64,000 nucleotides of DNA from Pedobacter changchengzhani (GTDB taxonomy: Bacteria; Bacteroidota; Bacteroidia; Sphingobacteriales; Sphingobacteriaceae): positions 62,001 through 126,000 of the forward strand of contig NZ_SJCY01000008.1 of the NCBI RefSeq assembly GCF_004354365.1. The letters run 5' to 3'. Both the position numbers and the translations under genes were made by a program. Each line of letters opens with the position of its first letter. The first letter of the stretch is position 1. The notes beneath the pieces are model-generated. The model had not been told where the DNA came from. It did not search any database and saw only the letters and a list, made by a program, of their open reading frames with translations. Shown here one piece after another: positions 26,714 through 35,143 of the stretch.

Positions 26714-28299
26714 AACTTTTCGCAAAACTGATACAGCAATTAGAGCTGAGCAATAAAACAAATGATAAGATTACTGCATTGGTAGATTATTTTAATTGTG
26801 CCGATGATAGAGATAAAATTTGGGTAATTGCACTTTTTACGGGTAAAAAACCTAAGCGACCAATAAAATCAACTTTGTTAAAATATTGGGCTATAGATAT
26901 TACCCAAACGCCAGAATGGTTATTTTCTGAAAGCTATGCTAACGTTGGCGATTTGAGCGAAACCATCGCCCTGCTCCTTCCTCCTGCCGAAAATACATCA
27001 GATTTTCGATTGCATAAATGGATTGAAGATTTGCATGACTTACAAGGAAAAGACGATGAAACCAAAAAAGAATTCATCCTAAATGCGTGGAATAAATTAG
27101 AAACTCAAGAACGATTTATTTTTAACAAACTCATCTCTGGCAATTTTAGAATTGGTGTTTCCAACAAAATGCTTGTTAATGCTTTGGCTAAACAAAGTAG
27201 TTTAGATAGTGCACAGGTTATGCACAGCATTATGGGTAAATGGGATCCTTATGAAATTACTTTTGGAGAACTAATTAATGGAAATCACGTAAATACCGAT
27301 AATTCTTGGCCTTATCCGTTTTGCCTGGCTTATCCATTAGAGCAAGAAACCGAAAAGCTGGGCGATATTTCTGATTGGCAAGCAGAGTGGAAATGGGATG
27401 GTATTCGCGGACAAATTGTGAAACGTAATGGCGAGCTTTTTATTTGGAGTCGTGGTGAAGAATTGGTAACGGAGCAGTTTCCCGAATTACATTTTTTAGT
27501 TGATGTACTGCCTGATGGCGTTGTTATAGATGGAGAAATACTTGCAATTAAAGATAAAAAAGTATTGTCTTTCAGCACTTTACAACAACGCTTAAACCGT
27601 AAAACTATAACTAAAAAGCAGTTAGAAGATGCACCAATTGGATTTTTTGTTTACGATATTTTAGAATTTGAAACTAAAGATTATAGAGCATATTCACTTG
27701 CTGAAAGACGCAAAATTTTAGAAAAATTAATCGGGGATTTGGATGAAAGTGTTGTAATACTTTCGCCAGTTATCAATTGTAAAAGCTGGGAGGAATTGGC
27801 CGAATTAAGACAAACTGCCCGCGAACTCAATAGTGAAGGTATTATGCTTAAAAAATTAAGTTCTCATTATCATAGTGGACGCAAGCGCGGCGATTGGTGG
27901 AAGTGGAAAATAAATCCATATACGGTTGATGCAGTGATGATTTACGCACAAAAAGGCAGTGGAAGACGAGCAAATTTCTTTACCGATTACACTTTTGCAG
28001 TGCGTGATGGGGAAAAATTAGTAACCATTGCAAAAGCCTATTCTGGATTAACCGATAAAGAAATAAAAGAGGTAAACTCATTTGTAAATAAAAACTCGAT
28101 AGAAAAATTCGGACCAGTGCGAACAGTAAAACCCGAATTGGTTTTCGAAATTGCTTTTGAAGGTATAGCAGAAAGTAAACGGCACAAAGCAGGCTTAGCA
28201 TTGCGCTTTCCAAGAATTTTACGTTGGCGAAAGGATAAAAAAGCAGATGATATTAATACATTGGAAGACTTGAGGGAATTGCTAGCATCGACAATGTAA
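26710..28299 (+). CDS. ATP-dependent DNA ligase of the Lhr/PdeM module
   Basis: This 529-aa ATP-dependent ligase seals nicks. An N-terminal helical DNA-binding domain (about residues 1-200) precedes the adenylation domain with motif I EWKWDGIRGQIVKR, where the lysine at about 228 is adenylylated. Motifs III (FFVYDILEFETKDY) and IV (NSEGIMLKKLSSHYHSG), then motif V (WWKWKINPYTVDAVMI), follow, and an OB-fold C-terminus completes it. It differs from the NAD-dependent LigA needed for replication and from LigD at 56 kb. It overlaps the exonuclease by 4 bp and is followed, after a 216-bp gap carrying a repeat, by the helicase. Confidence 0.95.
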   Translation: MKLFAKLIQQLELSNKTNDKITALVDYFNCADDRDKIWVIALFTGKKPKRPIKSTLLKYWAIDITQTPEWLFSESYANVGDLSETIALLLPPAENTSDFRLHKWIEDLHDLQGKDDETKKEFILNAWNKLETQERFIFNKLISGNFRIGVSNKMLVNALAKQSSLDSAQVMHSIMGKWDPYEITFGELINGNHVNTDNSWPYPFCLAYPLEQETEKLGDISDWQAEWKWDGIRGQIVKRNGELFIWSRGEELVTEQFPELHFLVDVLPDGVVIDGEILAIKDKKVLSFSTLQQRLNRKTITKKQLEDAPIGFFVYDILEFETKDYRAYSLAERRKILEKLIGDLDESVVILSPVINCKSWEELAELRQTARELNSEGIMLKKLSSHYHSGRKRGDWWKWKINPYTVDAVMIYAQKGSGRRANFFTDYTFAVRDGEKLVTIAKAYSGLTDKEIKEVNSFVNKNSIEKFGPVRTVKPELVFEIAFEGIAESKRHKAGLALRFPRILRWRKDKKADDINTLEDLRELLASTM

Positions 28300-28348
28300 A
28301 TCACGACAGCTTTGAAATATTTAAGTTACTTAGGTTTACCTAAATATT

Positions 28349-28461
28349 TTAAACCCGACAGCAGTGTAAATCTCCCGATCCGATAGCTATCGGATTTTCA
28401 TCGGGAATTGTAACGAATGGCGGGACTGATTTAACCGAAGGATTACTGCAGTTCGTTTTCA
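28349..28461. repeat. Dispersed palindromic repeat between ligase and helicase genes
   Basis: The gap holds the perfect 18-bp palindrome ATCCGATAGCTATCGGAT (28378-28395), nested between CCCGAT and ATCGGG. Flanking segments TTTAAACCCGACAGCAGTG and GCGGGACTGATTTAACCGA resemble parts of the repeats at 11165-11429. The insertion splits an otherwise compact operon and could reduce or modulate expression of the downstream helicase. Confidence 0.65.
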
Positions 28462-28515
28462 AAAAAAAATAGATTTAGACAATAAGATGTCAAATAAGAA
28501 AAAGGACACCAAAAT

Positions 28516-30996
28516 ATGGATCAAACCAAAACAAAGGGTTATAAAAAAATAAAAGCTTGGCTTAAAGCAAATAAGCGCAAGCCGTTTAAATTTCAAGAAG
28601 ACGCTTGGCAGAATTATTTAAACGGTTACAGCGGTTTGGTTAATGCGCCTACTGGTTTCGGCAAAACATACTCTTTATTTCTGGCGGTGCTAATTGAGGC
28701 TTTAAATGCATCAGACATAAATAATAAAAAAGCAAAAGACCGTTTACAACTTATTTGGATTACGCCATTGCGTTCGTTAGCGAAAGATTTAGCTAGGGCA
28801 ATGCGAGAAACCTTATTGGAACTCGAATTAGATTGGATTGTCGGTGTGCGCAACGGCGATACTTCTCAGGCTGAAAAACTGCAACAGAAAAAATCGATGC
28901 CCGAGATTTTATTAATTACTCCTGAAAGCTTACACCTGCTTTTGGCACAGAAAGGTTCTTCTATCCTATTCAAAAATTTAAAATGTATTGTTGCTGATGA
29001 GTGGCACGAACTACTAGGAAGTAAGCGTGGTGTTTTAGTAGAGCTTGCCGTATCAAGAATAAAAGGTTTACAACGGCAAGAGAAAAACGAATTTTTACGC
29101 GTTTGGGGCATTTCGGCCACCATTGGCAACATAGAAGAAGCTTTAGATGTGCTAGAACCTGATGAAAGTGCTAAAAGAATTATCATTAAAGCCGATCTAG
29201 AAAAGAAAATCATCATCAAATCTATATTACCAGATGATATTGAAACGCTACCTTGGGCTGGGCATTTGGGATTAAAGTTAGCTTATAAACTGCTACCAAT
29301 TATTGAGAAGAGCAAAACAACTTTAATCTTTATCAATACGCGTGGCCAATCAGAAATGTGGTACCAGCATTTGCTAAATTTACAGCCAGAATTGGCCGGA
29401 AGAATTGCAATTCACCATGGATCGATAGATTTCGAACTCCGAAACTGGATTGAAGATGCATTGCATACCGGACAATTAAAAGCCGTTATCGCCACTTCAT
29501 CGTTAGATTTGGGTGTAGATTTTAAACCCGTAGATACGGTGGTACAGGTTGGTTCGCCAAAAGGTGTTGCCCGTTTTTTACAACGTGCTGGTCGCTCAGG
29601 CCACTCGCCAAATGAAACCTCTAAAATTTACTTTTTACCAACTCACGCTTTAGAATTAGTAGAGGCTGCAGCCATTAAAGAAGCTGCTAGAAATAACAAT
29701 ATAGAAAGTAGAGAACCATTTATTATGGTTTTTGATACACTCATTCAATACTTAGTTACGCTTGCCATCGGCGATGGATTTGACGATAAAATTATTTATG
29801 AAGAGATTAGAAATACCCACGCATTTAAGATGATTTTACCCGAAGAATGGGCTTGGGTTATGCAATTTATCACTTCAGGTGGAGATAGCTTAGGTGCTTA
29901 TAATGAGTTTAAAAAGGTAACAAAAGATGAAGATGATGGACTTTGGAAAGTAAAAAGCCGACAGCTTGCCATGCGACACCGTTTGCATATTGGCACTATT
30001 GTTAGCGATGCCATGCTTAAAGTTAAGTTTCTTTCGGGCGGATATATTGGCATGGTTGAAGAGTATTTTGTAACCCGTTTAAAAGCTGGCGATAATTTCC
30101 GTTTGGCTGGACGGGTTTTAGAATTTGTGCACGTTAAAGATATGACGGTCATTGTACGCAATAGCAAGCAGAAAAATGCAGTTTCGCCAAGTTGGAACGG
30201 TGGACGATTGCCGCTTTCCTCAAACCTCGGTTCAGTTTTGAGAAAAAAATACAACGAAGCTTTAGATAAAACACATCAGGACGAAGAACTGGATTGCGTT
30301 TATCCGCTATTTCTATTACAAGAAAAACGCTCTCATGTACCCAGAAATGATGAGTTACTAATTGAGTTAATCAATAATAAAGAGGGCTTTCACTTATTCG
30401 CCTATCCTTTTGAAGGCAGATTGGTACACGAGGTTTTGGCCGCGTTAGTTGCGTATCGTTTAAGTAAATTATTGCCGATTAGTTTCTCTATTGCTATGAA
30501 TGATTATGGGTTTGAATTGCTGAGCGAAACTGAAATTCCGATGGATGAATCTATTGCTTACGAAGTTTTCTCTCCAAAAAATTTGACGGAAGATATTACT
30601 CTGAGTATCAACTCTACAGAAATGGCAAGAAGAAAATTTAGAGATATTGCTTGTATTTCTGGATTGGTATTTCAAGGTTATCCTGGCAAATATGTTGCAA
30701 ATAAGCATTTGCAGTCATCGGCGGGTTTGTTTTTTAATGTTTTTAGCGATTACGATAAACATAATTTACTTTTGCGCCAAGCGTACGATGAAGTGTTTTA
30801 TCAGCAATTGGAAGAACCCAGATTGGCGGCTGCTTTGGAGCGGATTCAAAATGGCGCAATTGTAATAACCAATCCAAAAAGTTTTACGCCACTATCGTTC
30901 CCCATTAAGGTTGATAGTTTACGAGAAAATATGAGCTCTGAAGAATTAGAGCACCGAATAGCAAGGATGAAAGCAGAAGTAGAGAAAATTAGGTAA
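28516..30996 (+). CDS. Ligase-associated DEXH-box helicase (Lhr-core type)
   Basis: This 826-aa superfamily-2 DNA helicase, the Lhr-like member of the module, is expected to translocate 3'-5' on single-stranded DNA. Walker A NAPTGFGKTYS is at about residues 38-48, the DEXH box VADEWHEL at about 159-166, motif III is WGISATIG, and motif VI is QRAGRSGHSPNE. The C-terminal half contains the winged-helix and beta-barrel Lhr-core region. Length fits Lhr-core proteins (about 820-870 aa). It is preceded by the inserted repeat and followed after 17 bp by pdeM. Confidence 0.95.
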   Translation: MDQTKTKGYKKIKAWLKANKRKPFKFQEDAWQNYLNGYSGLVNAPTGFGKTYSLFLAVLIEALNASDINNKKAKDRLQLIWITPLRSLAKDLARAMRETLLELELDWIVGVRNGDTSQAEKLQQKKSMPEILLITPESLHLLLAQKGSSILFKNLKCIVADEWHELLGSKRGVLVELAVSRIKGLQRQEKNEFLRVWGISATIGNIEEALDVLEPDESAKRIIIKADLEKKIIIKSILPDDIETLPWAGHLGLKLAYKLLPIIEKSKTTLIFINTRGQSEMWYQHLLNLQPELAGRIAIHHGSIDFELRNWIEDALHTGQLKAVIATSSLDLGVDFKPVDTVVQVGSPKGVARFLQRAGRSGHSPNETSKIYFLPTHALELVEAAAIKEAARNNNIESREPFIMVFDTLIQYLVTLAIGDGFDDKIIYEEIRNTHAFKMILPEEWAWVMQFITSGGDSLGAYNEFKKVTKDEDDGLWKVKSRQLAMRHRLHIGTIVSDAMLKVKFLSGGYIGMVEEYFVTRLKAGDNFRLAGRVLEFVHVKDMTVIVRNSKQKNAVSPSWNGGRLPLSSNLGSVLRKKYNEALDKTHQDEELDCVYPLFLLQEKRSHVPRNDELLIELINNKEGFHLFAYPFEGRLVHEVLAALVAYRLSKLLPISFSIAMNDYGFELLSETEIPMDESIAYEVFSPKNLTEDITLSINSTEMARRKFRDIACISGLVFQGYPGKYVANKHLQSSAGLFFNVFSDYDKHNLLLRQAYDEVFYQQLEEPRLAAALERIQNGAIVITNPKSFTPLSFPIKVDSLRENMSSEELEHRIARMKAEVEKIR

Positions 30997-31013
30997 GAAT
31001 AGGAAAAAAATAC

Positions 31014-31652
31014 ATGACCATAACAAGCCACGGAGAAGAGTTGATTTTAGATGAAGAAAGGGCTTTATACCTACCAAAATACAGTCTTTTGGCCATAAGT
31101 GATTTACACTTAGGCAAATCAGCACATTTTCGTAAAGCAGGTGTTCAAGTGCCTGCTACCATTGCACAAAGTGATTTAGAAAGACTTAGTCTCCTTCTAC
31201 AAAAATACAATCCTCAAACCTTGTTAATTAATGGCGACATGTTTCATCATGGATTAAATTCTGACATAGTAGAATTTACCACTTGGAGAAAACAATTTAG
31301 CAAGGTGAAGTTTTTATTGGTTAAAGGAAATCATGATCGTTTGGAAAACACCGATTACGCTAAAATGAACATAGATATTCACGAACCTAGTTATTGCTTA
31401 GCGCCTTTTTGCTTTATCCATGATGCCCCACAAAATACGCGAGCAGAACTTTATCCGATCAGTGGCCACATTCACCCCGGCGTTTCTATAAAAGGAAAAG
31501 CAAAGCAACGCCTAAAATTTCCTTGCTTTTATTTCGGTAGAGATTATGCTGTTTTGCCTGCATTTAGTACGTTTACTGGCTTGTACAATATTTACCCGAA
31601 AACAGATGAAAGAATATTTGCAGTTACGCCAAATAGAGTGGTAGAAGTTTAA
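31014..31652 (+). CDS. pdeM: Ligase-associated metallophosphoesterase PdeM
   Basis: This 212-aa calcineurin-like phosphoesterase is the fourth component of the module, and P. putida MPE is known to have Mn-dependent nuclease and phosphodiesterase activity. Metal-binding motifs are in order: LLAISDLHLGKSAHF (about residues 23-37), INGDMFHHG (about 73-81), LVKGNHDRL (about 102-110) and PISGHIHPGVSI (about 143-154). Length agrees with the family. It lies 17 bp after the helicase and ends the operon, followed by a strong symmetric terminator. Confidence 0.94.
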   Translation: MTITSHGEELILDEERALYLPKYSLLAISDLHLGKSAHFRKAGVQVPATIAQSDLERLSLLLQKYNPQTLLINGDMFHHGLNSDIVEFTTWRKQFSKVKFLLVKGNHDRLENTDYAKMNIDIHEPSYCLAPFCFIHDAPQNTRAELYPISGHIHPGVSIKGKAKQRLKFPCFYFGRDYAVLPAFSTFTGLYNIYPKTDERIFAVTPNRVVEV

Positions 31653-31715
31653 ATTAGTTAAAATTGGAAAATTTGATATCCCAAATGCTATCGAAATTTG
31701 ATTCAATTTGTTCCA

Positions 31716-31748
31716 AAAGAAGTCAAGTTTTTAAAACTTGACTTCTTT
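31716..31748. terminator. Bidirectional terminator between pdeM and the ferritin-like gene
   Basis: Arms AAAGAAGTCAAGTTTT and AAAACTTGACTTCTTT are perfectly complementary over 16 bp around a single central base. A-rich and T-rich ends allow termination in both directions, fitting the convergent genes either side. Confidence 0.85.
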
Positions 31749-31765
31749 ATAATGTGTAGATTTTA

Positions 31766-32380
31766 TTATTTATAAACAGGTAACTCCGCTTTCAATGCTT
31801 CCACCCAATCTTCGAATAAATCATTTTCAATTCTAATCACTTCACCAGCGTACTTTTCCCAATCTGGTGAAAATTGAACCAATTGATTAATCATTTCCGC
31901 TAAATGACCTTCCTCCTCTAAAATAATAGATTTAACATTTACCTTACTCTTTGCATCATCCAAAATAGATTGATAAATTGGATATAATTCATCGGCACGC
32001 ACTTCGATTGCATAAGTAACAAACAAATACGCCCCAAACTTCAAATCGTAACCCGAAAGATTAAACTTAGCTTTCAAGTATCTACAAACCGCAATATCTA
32101 ATGCATGCAAATAATACTTAGTTTGATTTGGCGAAAGTAACTCAGCGTTTTTATAAGTTTTACAAAGCGATTCGTCTATTTTAGAAATTTGCTTTTTTAA
32201 ATAGTACGCATGGCGATGTTCTTCTGCTGCGTGCTTTAAGATAATGAGGTTAACATTTTCCTTATGCTCTGAGGCAGAAATCTTTTTTGCACCAGCATTT
32301 TCCATATAAGATAATGTATTTAACCACTTTGCATGGAGATCATTATCTTCAACTATTGATTTTAAAACTATATCTAACAT
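31766..32380 (-). CDS. Putative ferritin-like (di-iron) helical protein
   Basis: This 204-aa protein is almost entirely helical and has no family I can name. Acidic/histidine clusters appear in the order ILKHAAEEHRHAYYLKK (about residues 48-64), YAIEVRADELYPIY (about 123-136) and ILEEEGHLAEMI (about 151-162). Glu and EExxH-type residues spaced on four long helices are what a ferritin-like or rubrerythrin-like di-iron protein would show. Iron binding and activity are inference. It is convergent with pdeM, and its upstream region is a low-complexity repeat. Confidence 0.7.
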   Translation of the reverse strand: MLDIVLKSIVEDNDLHAKWLNTLSYMENAGAKKISASEHKENVNLIILKHAAEEHRHAYYLKKQISKIDESLCKTYKNAELLSPNQTKYYLHALDIAVCRYLKAKFNLSGYDLKFGAYLFVTYAIEVRADELYPIYQSILDDAKSKVNVKSIILEEEGHLAEMINQLVQFSPDWEKYAGEVIRIENDLFEDWVEALKAELPVYK

Positions 32381-32496
32381 TTTAGATTGTTAAATTGATA
32401 AATTGTTTAATTGTTAGCAGTGAGTGAAACCGTACCAATTACATCACTGTGGAAGAACTGTGAATTGGAAACTGAGAACCGGCAACCGATAACCGA
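32381..32496. repeat. Low-complexity intergenic repeat (GATTGTTAAATTGAT / ACCGATAACCGAT types)
   Basis: This gap is made of short internally repeated words: TTAGATTGTTAAATTGATAA followed by AATTGTTTAATTGTTAG, then GAACCGGCAACCGATAACCG. It lies between the E2 stop and the ferritin-like start codon and so forms the leader of the latter. Comparable repeated-word tracts occur at about 43065, 45047 and 50667. Confidence 0.55.
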
Positions 32497-33840
32497 TTAA
32501 ATTTCTCTATTATAATCCCAATTTTCTAAATAATCTGCAACTCTACGTACAAACATGCCGCCAAGTGAACCATCTACTACCCTATGATCGTAAGATAAAG
32601 AAAGAAACATCATGTGTCTGATTGCAATTACATCGCCATGTTCTGTTTCTAAAACTGCAGGTTTCTTTTTAATTGCACCAACAGCTAAAATTGCAACCTG
32701 AGGTTGATTAATGATCGGTGTGCCCATTACATTGCCGAAAGAACCAACATTTGTTAGTGTAAATGTTCCGCCTTGGGTTTCATCGGGTTTTAATTTTGAG
32801 CTTTTCGCTCTCGTAGCCAAATCATTAACTGCTTTGGTTAGGCCAACTAAATTTAATTGATCGGCATTTTTTATTACAGGCACAATTAAATTACCACTTG
32901 GTAATGCCGCCGCCATACCGATATTTATATCGCGCTTTTTTATAATTTGTGTACCATTTACCGAAATATTAATCATCGGAAAATCTTTAATCGCTTTCGC
33001 AACGGCTTCAATAAAAATTGGTGTGAAAGTTATTTTTTCGTTTTCGCGTTTTTCAAAACTATTTTTAACTTTATTACGCCATAAAACTAGGTTGGTTACA
33101 TCAGCCTCTACAAATGAGGTTACATGTGGCGAAGTAGTTTTACTCATTACCATGTGGTCGGCAATAAGTTTGCGCATTCTATCCATTTCAATAATTTCAT
33201 CGCCACCAGAAACTGATGTTGTAGAAGTTTTATTGACAGTTGGCGCTGCTATCGGAAGACTTTGAGTTTTATTTTCTACATTTTGAACCTGAGCGACTGT
33301 TTTTGTAGGAACATCAATACCGCCACCTTTTTTAGCTATATAATTTAGCAGATCATCTTTATTTAAACGTCCATCAGTACCAGAACCTTTAATAGTATCT
33401 AATTCTGCGATCGAAACGTGCTCTTGAGCCGCAATACTTTTTACCAAAGGAGAATAAAAACGATCAGAATTGGTAAAATCGTTTTCGATTGGAACTTGCT
33501 TTTCTTGTAACTGTTCTACACCGGGAATAGTTTCCGATTTTTCTTCAACTATGGTTGCAATTGGAGAGGCGGTCTCACTTGGTTTATCATTATTGCCACC
33601 CTCAATTTCTATAATGGCAATCACATCACCAACCTGTGCAACAGTATCTTCGGCAAATAACTGTTTAAGCAGTTTCCCGGCCACTGGCGATGGAACTTCA
33701 GAATCGACCTTATCGGTTGCGATTTCTAAAATGGTATCATCTAAATCTATAGAATCGCCAATTTGCTTTACCCACTTAATAACCGTTGCTTCGGCAACGC
33801 TCTCTCCCATTTTTGGTAACAATAATTCGTATTGAGCCAT
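32497..33840 (-). CDS. 2-oxoacid dehydrogenase E2 (dihydrolipoamide acyltransferase)
   Basis: The E2 core of a 2-oxoacid dehydrogenase complex transfers acyl groups from lipoyl to CoA. The 447-aa protein has one lipoyl domain with the lipoylated lysine K43 in EIATDKVDSEVPSP, a peripheral subunit-binding domain (about residues 128-170, VKSIAAQEHVSIAELDTIKG), and a catalytic domain ending with SYDHRVVDGSLGG, where the His at about 416 is catalytic. The sequence type suits branched-chain or succinyl E2 of Bacteroidota, but the substrate is unresolved and no E1 or E3 gene is near. It is the last gene after lptD-cinA. A minus-strand TATTTTTG (33873-33880) may give it its own promoter. Confidence 0.9.
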   Translation of the reverse strand: MAQYELLLPKMGESVAEATVIKWVKQIGDSIDLDDTILEIATDKVDSEVPSPVAGKLLKQLFAEDTVAQVGDVIAIIEIEGGNNDKPSETASPIATIVEEKSETIPGVEQLQEKQVPIENDFTNSDRFYSPLVKSIAAQEHVSIAELDTIKGSGTDGRLNKDDLLNYIAKKGGGIDVPTKTVAQVQNVENKTQSLPIAAPTVNKTSTTSVSGGDEIIEMDRMRKLIADHMVMSKTTSPHVTSFVEADVTNLVLWRNKVKNSFEKRENEKITFTPIFIEAVAKAIKDFPMINISVNGTQIIKKRDINIGMAAALPSGNLIVPVIKNADQLNLVGLTKAVNDLATRAKSSKLKPDETQGGTFTLTNVGSFGNVMGTPIINQPQVAILAVGAIKKKPAVLETEHGDVIAIRHMMFLSLSYDHRVVDGSLGGMFVRRVADYLENWDYNREI

Positions 33841-33895
33841 ATTAAATTACAGTATTTTATTTGGTAATGCTACAAAAATACAGTTTTTATTCCTT

Positions 33896-35140
33896 CTACA
33901 AGTCTTCTTTTAATAGATTTAATAGCATCACTAAAGCAGCAACTGCCGATCTTTCTATGTTTTGAATGCGCTTGTTGCTGAAATTAAACACTTTAGCAAT
34001 TGTTTTGTGTTTATTTGAAACCGCAATCCACACGGTACCAACTGGCTTATCTGGCATGCCTCCATCTGGCCCAGCTACACCACTTACCGCAATTGCGTAA
34101 TTGGTTTTAAAGTGTTTAATAGCGCCTTGAGCCATTTCGGTAACGGTTTCTTCACTAACAGCACCAAAGGTGGTTAAGGTATTTTCTTTCACACCTAAAA
34201 TAGATTCTTTTAATTCGTAAGCGTACGCCACGGCGCCACCCCAATATACCGATGAACAACCGGGATGTTGGGTAATTAAATGAGCGATATATCCACCCGT
34301 GCAACTTTCTGCGGTAGATAAAGTTAAGCCACGCGCTTGCATCATGTTTAAAATCGCCTTTTCTAAAGGAATGTCATCATCAACTACAACAAAGCGATTA
34401 ACCTTGCTTATAATTTGACTGGCAAACATCTCTACCTCAGTTTTTAAACTTTTTTCATCATCGCCTTTGGCGGATAAACGCAAACGAACCTGACCCAATT
34501 TAGGCAGATAAGCCAATTTTATATGAGCTGGCAAACTATCCTCAATGACCTCAATTTCTTGCGCTAAAAAAGACTCGCCAATATTTGCCGTTAAAATGGT
34601 TTTGTGAATAATAAATGGCAATTTAAATCGAGATTTTATTCTCGGCAAAATTTCATCGCTCATTAAATATTTCATCTCAAAAGGCACACCCGGCATCGAA
34701 ACAAAAATCTTCTCACTTTGCTCAAACCACATGCATGGCGCTGTTCCATTTTTATTTACAATTACTTCGCATCCATCGGGCACATCTGCTTGTTGCATAT
34801 TAATGTCGAGCAAAGGGCGGTTGTATTTTTGGAAGATTTGTCGAACCATTTCCAACGCGCCTTCATCTCTTCTAAAACCCATTTCAAAATATTTAGCCAA
34901 GGTTTTCTTGGTAATATCATCCTTTGTTGGCCCTAAGCCTCCGGTAATTAAAATTAAATCGGCACGTTTTTTTGCACTGGTTAAGGCTTCTATAATATGA
35001 TTTTCATCGTCAGAAACTGAAGTAATCTGTTTTACGGAAACACCAATTAAATTCAATTGTTGCGCCATCCAAGCAGAATTGGTATCAACAATTTGGCCAA
35101 TTAAAATTTCATCACCAATGGTTATAATCTCTGCAAACAT
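33896..35140 (-). CDS. cinA: CinA-family nicotinamide-nucleotide amidase/pyrophosphatase
   Basis: This 414-aa two-domain protein starts MFAEIITIGDEILIGQIVDT, the molybdopterin-binding-like (COG1058) domain with TGGLGPTKDDITKKTLAKY (about residues 66-84). The C-terminal CinA domain carries LTLSTAESCTGGYIAHLIT and AVSGVAGPDGG (about residues 353-363). In characterised homologues these domains hydrolyse ADP-ribose and deamidate NMN in pyridine-nucleotide recycling. It starts 3 bp after the lptD stop, so it is co-transcribed with that gene, and precedes the E2 gene by 55 bp. Confidence 0.93.
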   Translation of the reverse strand: MFAEIITIGDEILIGQIVDTNSAWMAQQLNLIGVSVKQITSVSDDENHIIEALTSAKKRADLILITGGLGPTKDDITKKTLAKYFEMGFRRDEGALEMVRQIFQKYNRPLLDINMQQADVPDGCEVIVNKNGTAPCMWFEQSEKIFVSMPGVPFEMKYLMSDEILPRIKSRFKLPFIIHKTILTANIGESFLAQEIEVIEDSLPAHIKLAYLPKLGQVRLRLSAKGDDEKSLKTEVEMFASQIISKVNRFVVVDDDIPLEKAILNMMQARGLTLSTAESCTGGYIAHLITQHPGCSSVYWGGAVAYAYELKESILGVKENTLTTFGAVSEETVTEMAQGAIKHFKTNYAIAVSGVAGPDGGMPDKPVGTVWIAVSNKHKTIAKVFNFSNKRIQNIERSAVAALVMLLNLLKEDL

Positions 35141-35143
35141 AAT

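Noticed and set aside
33470..33835. 121-aa ORF antisense to the E2 lipoyl domain
   Set aside because: It is the complement of the conserved E2 N-terminus, with low-complexity serine and threonine content.
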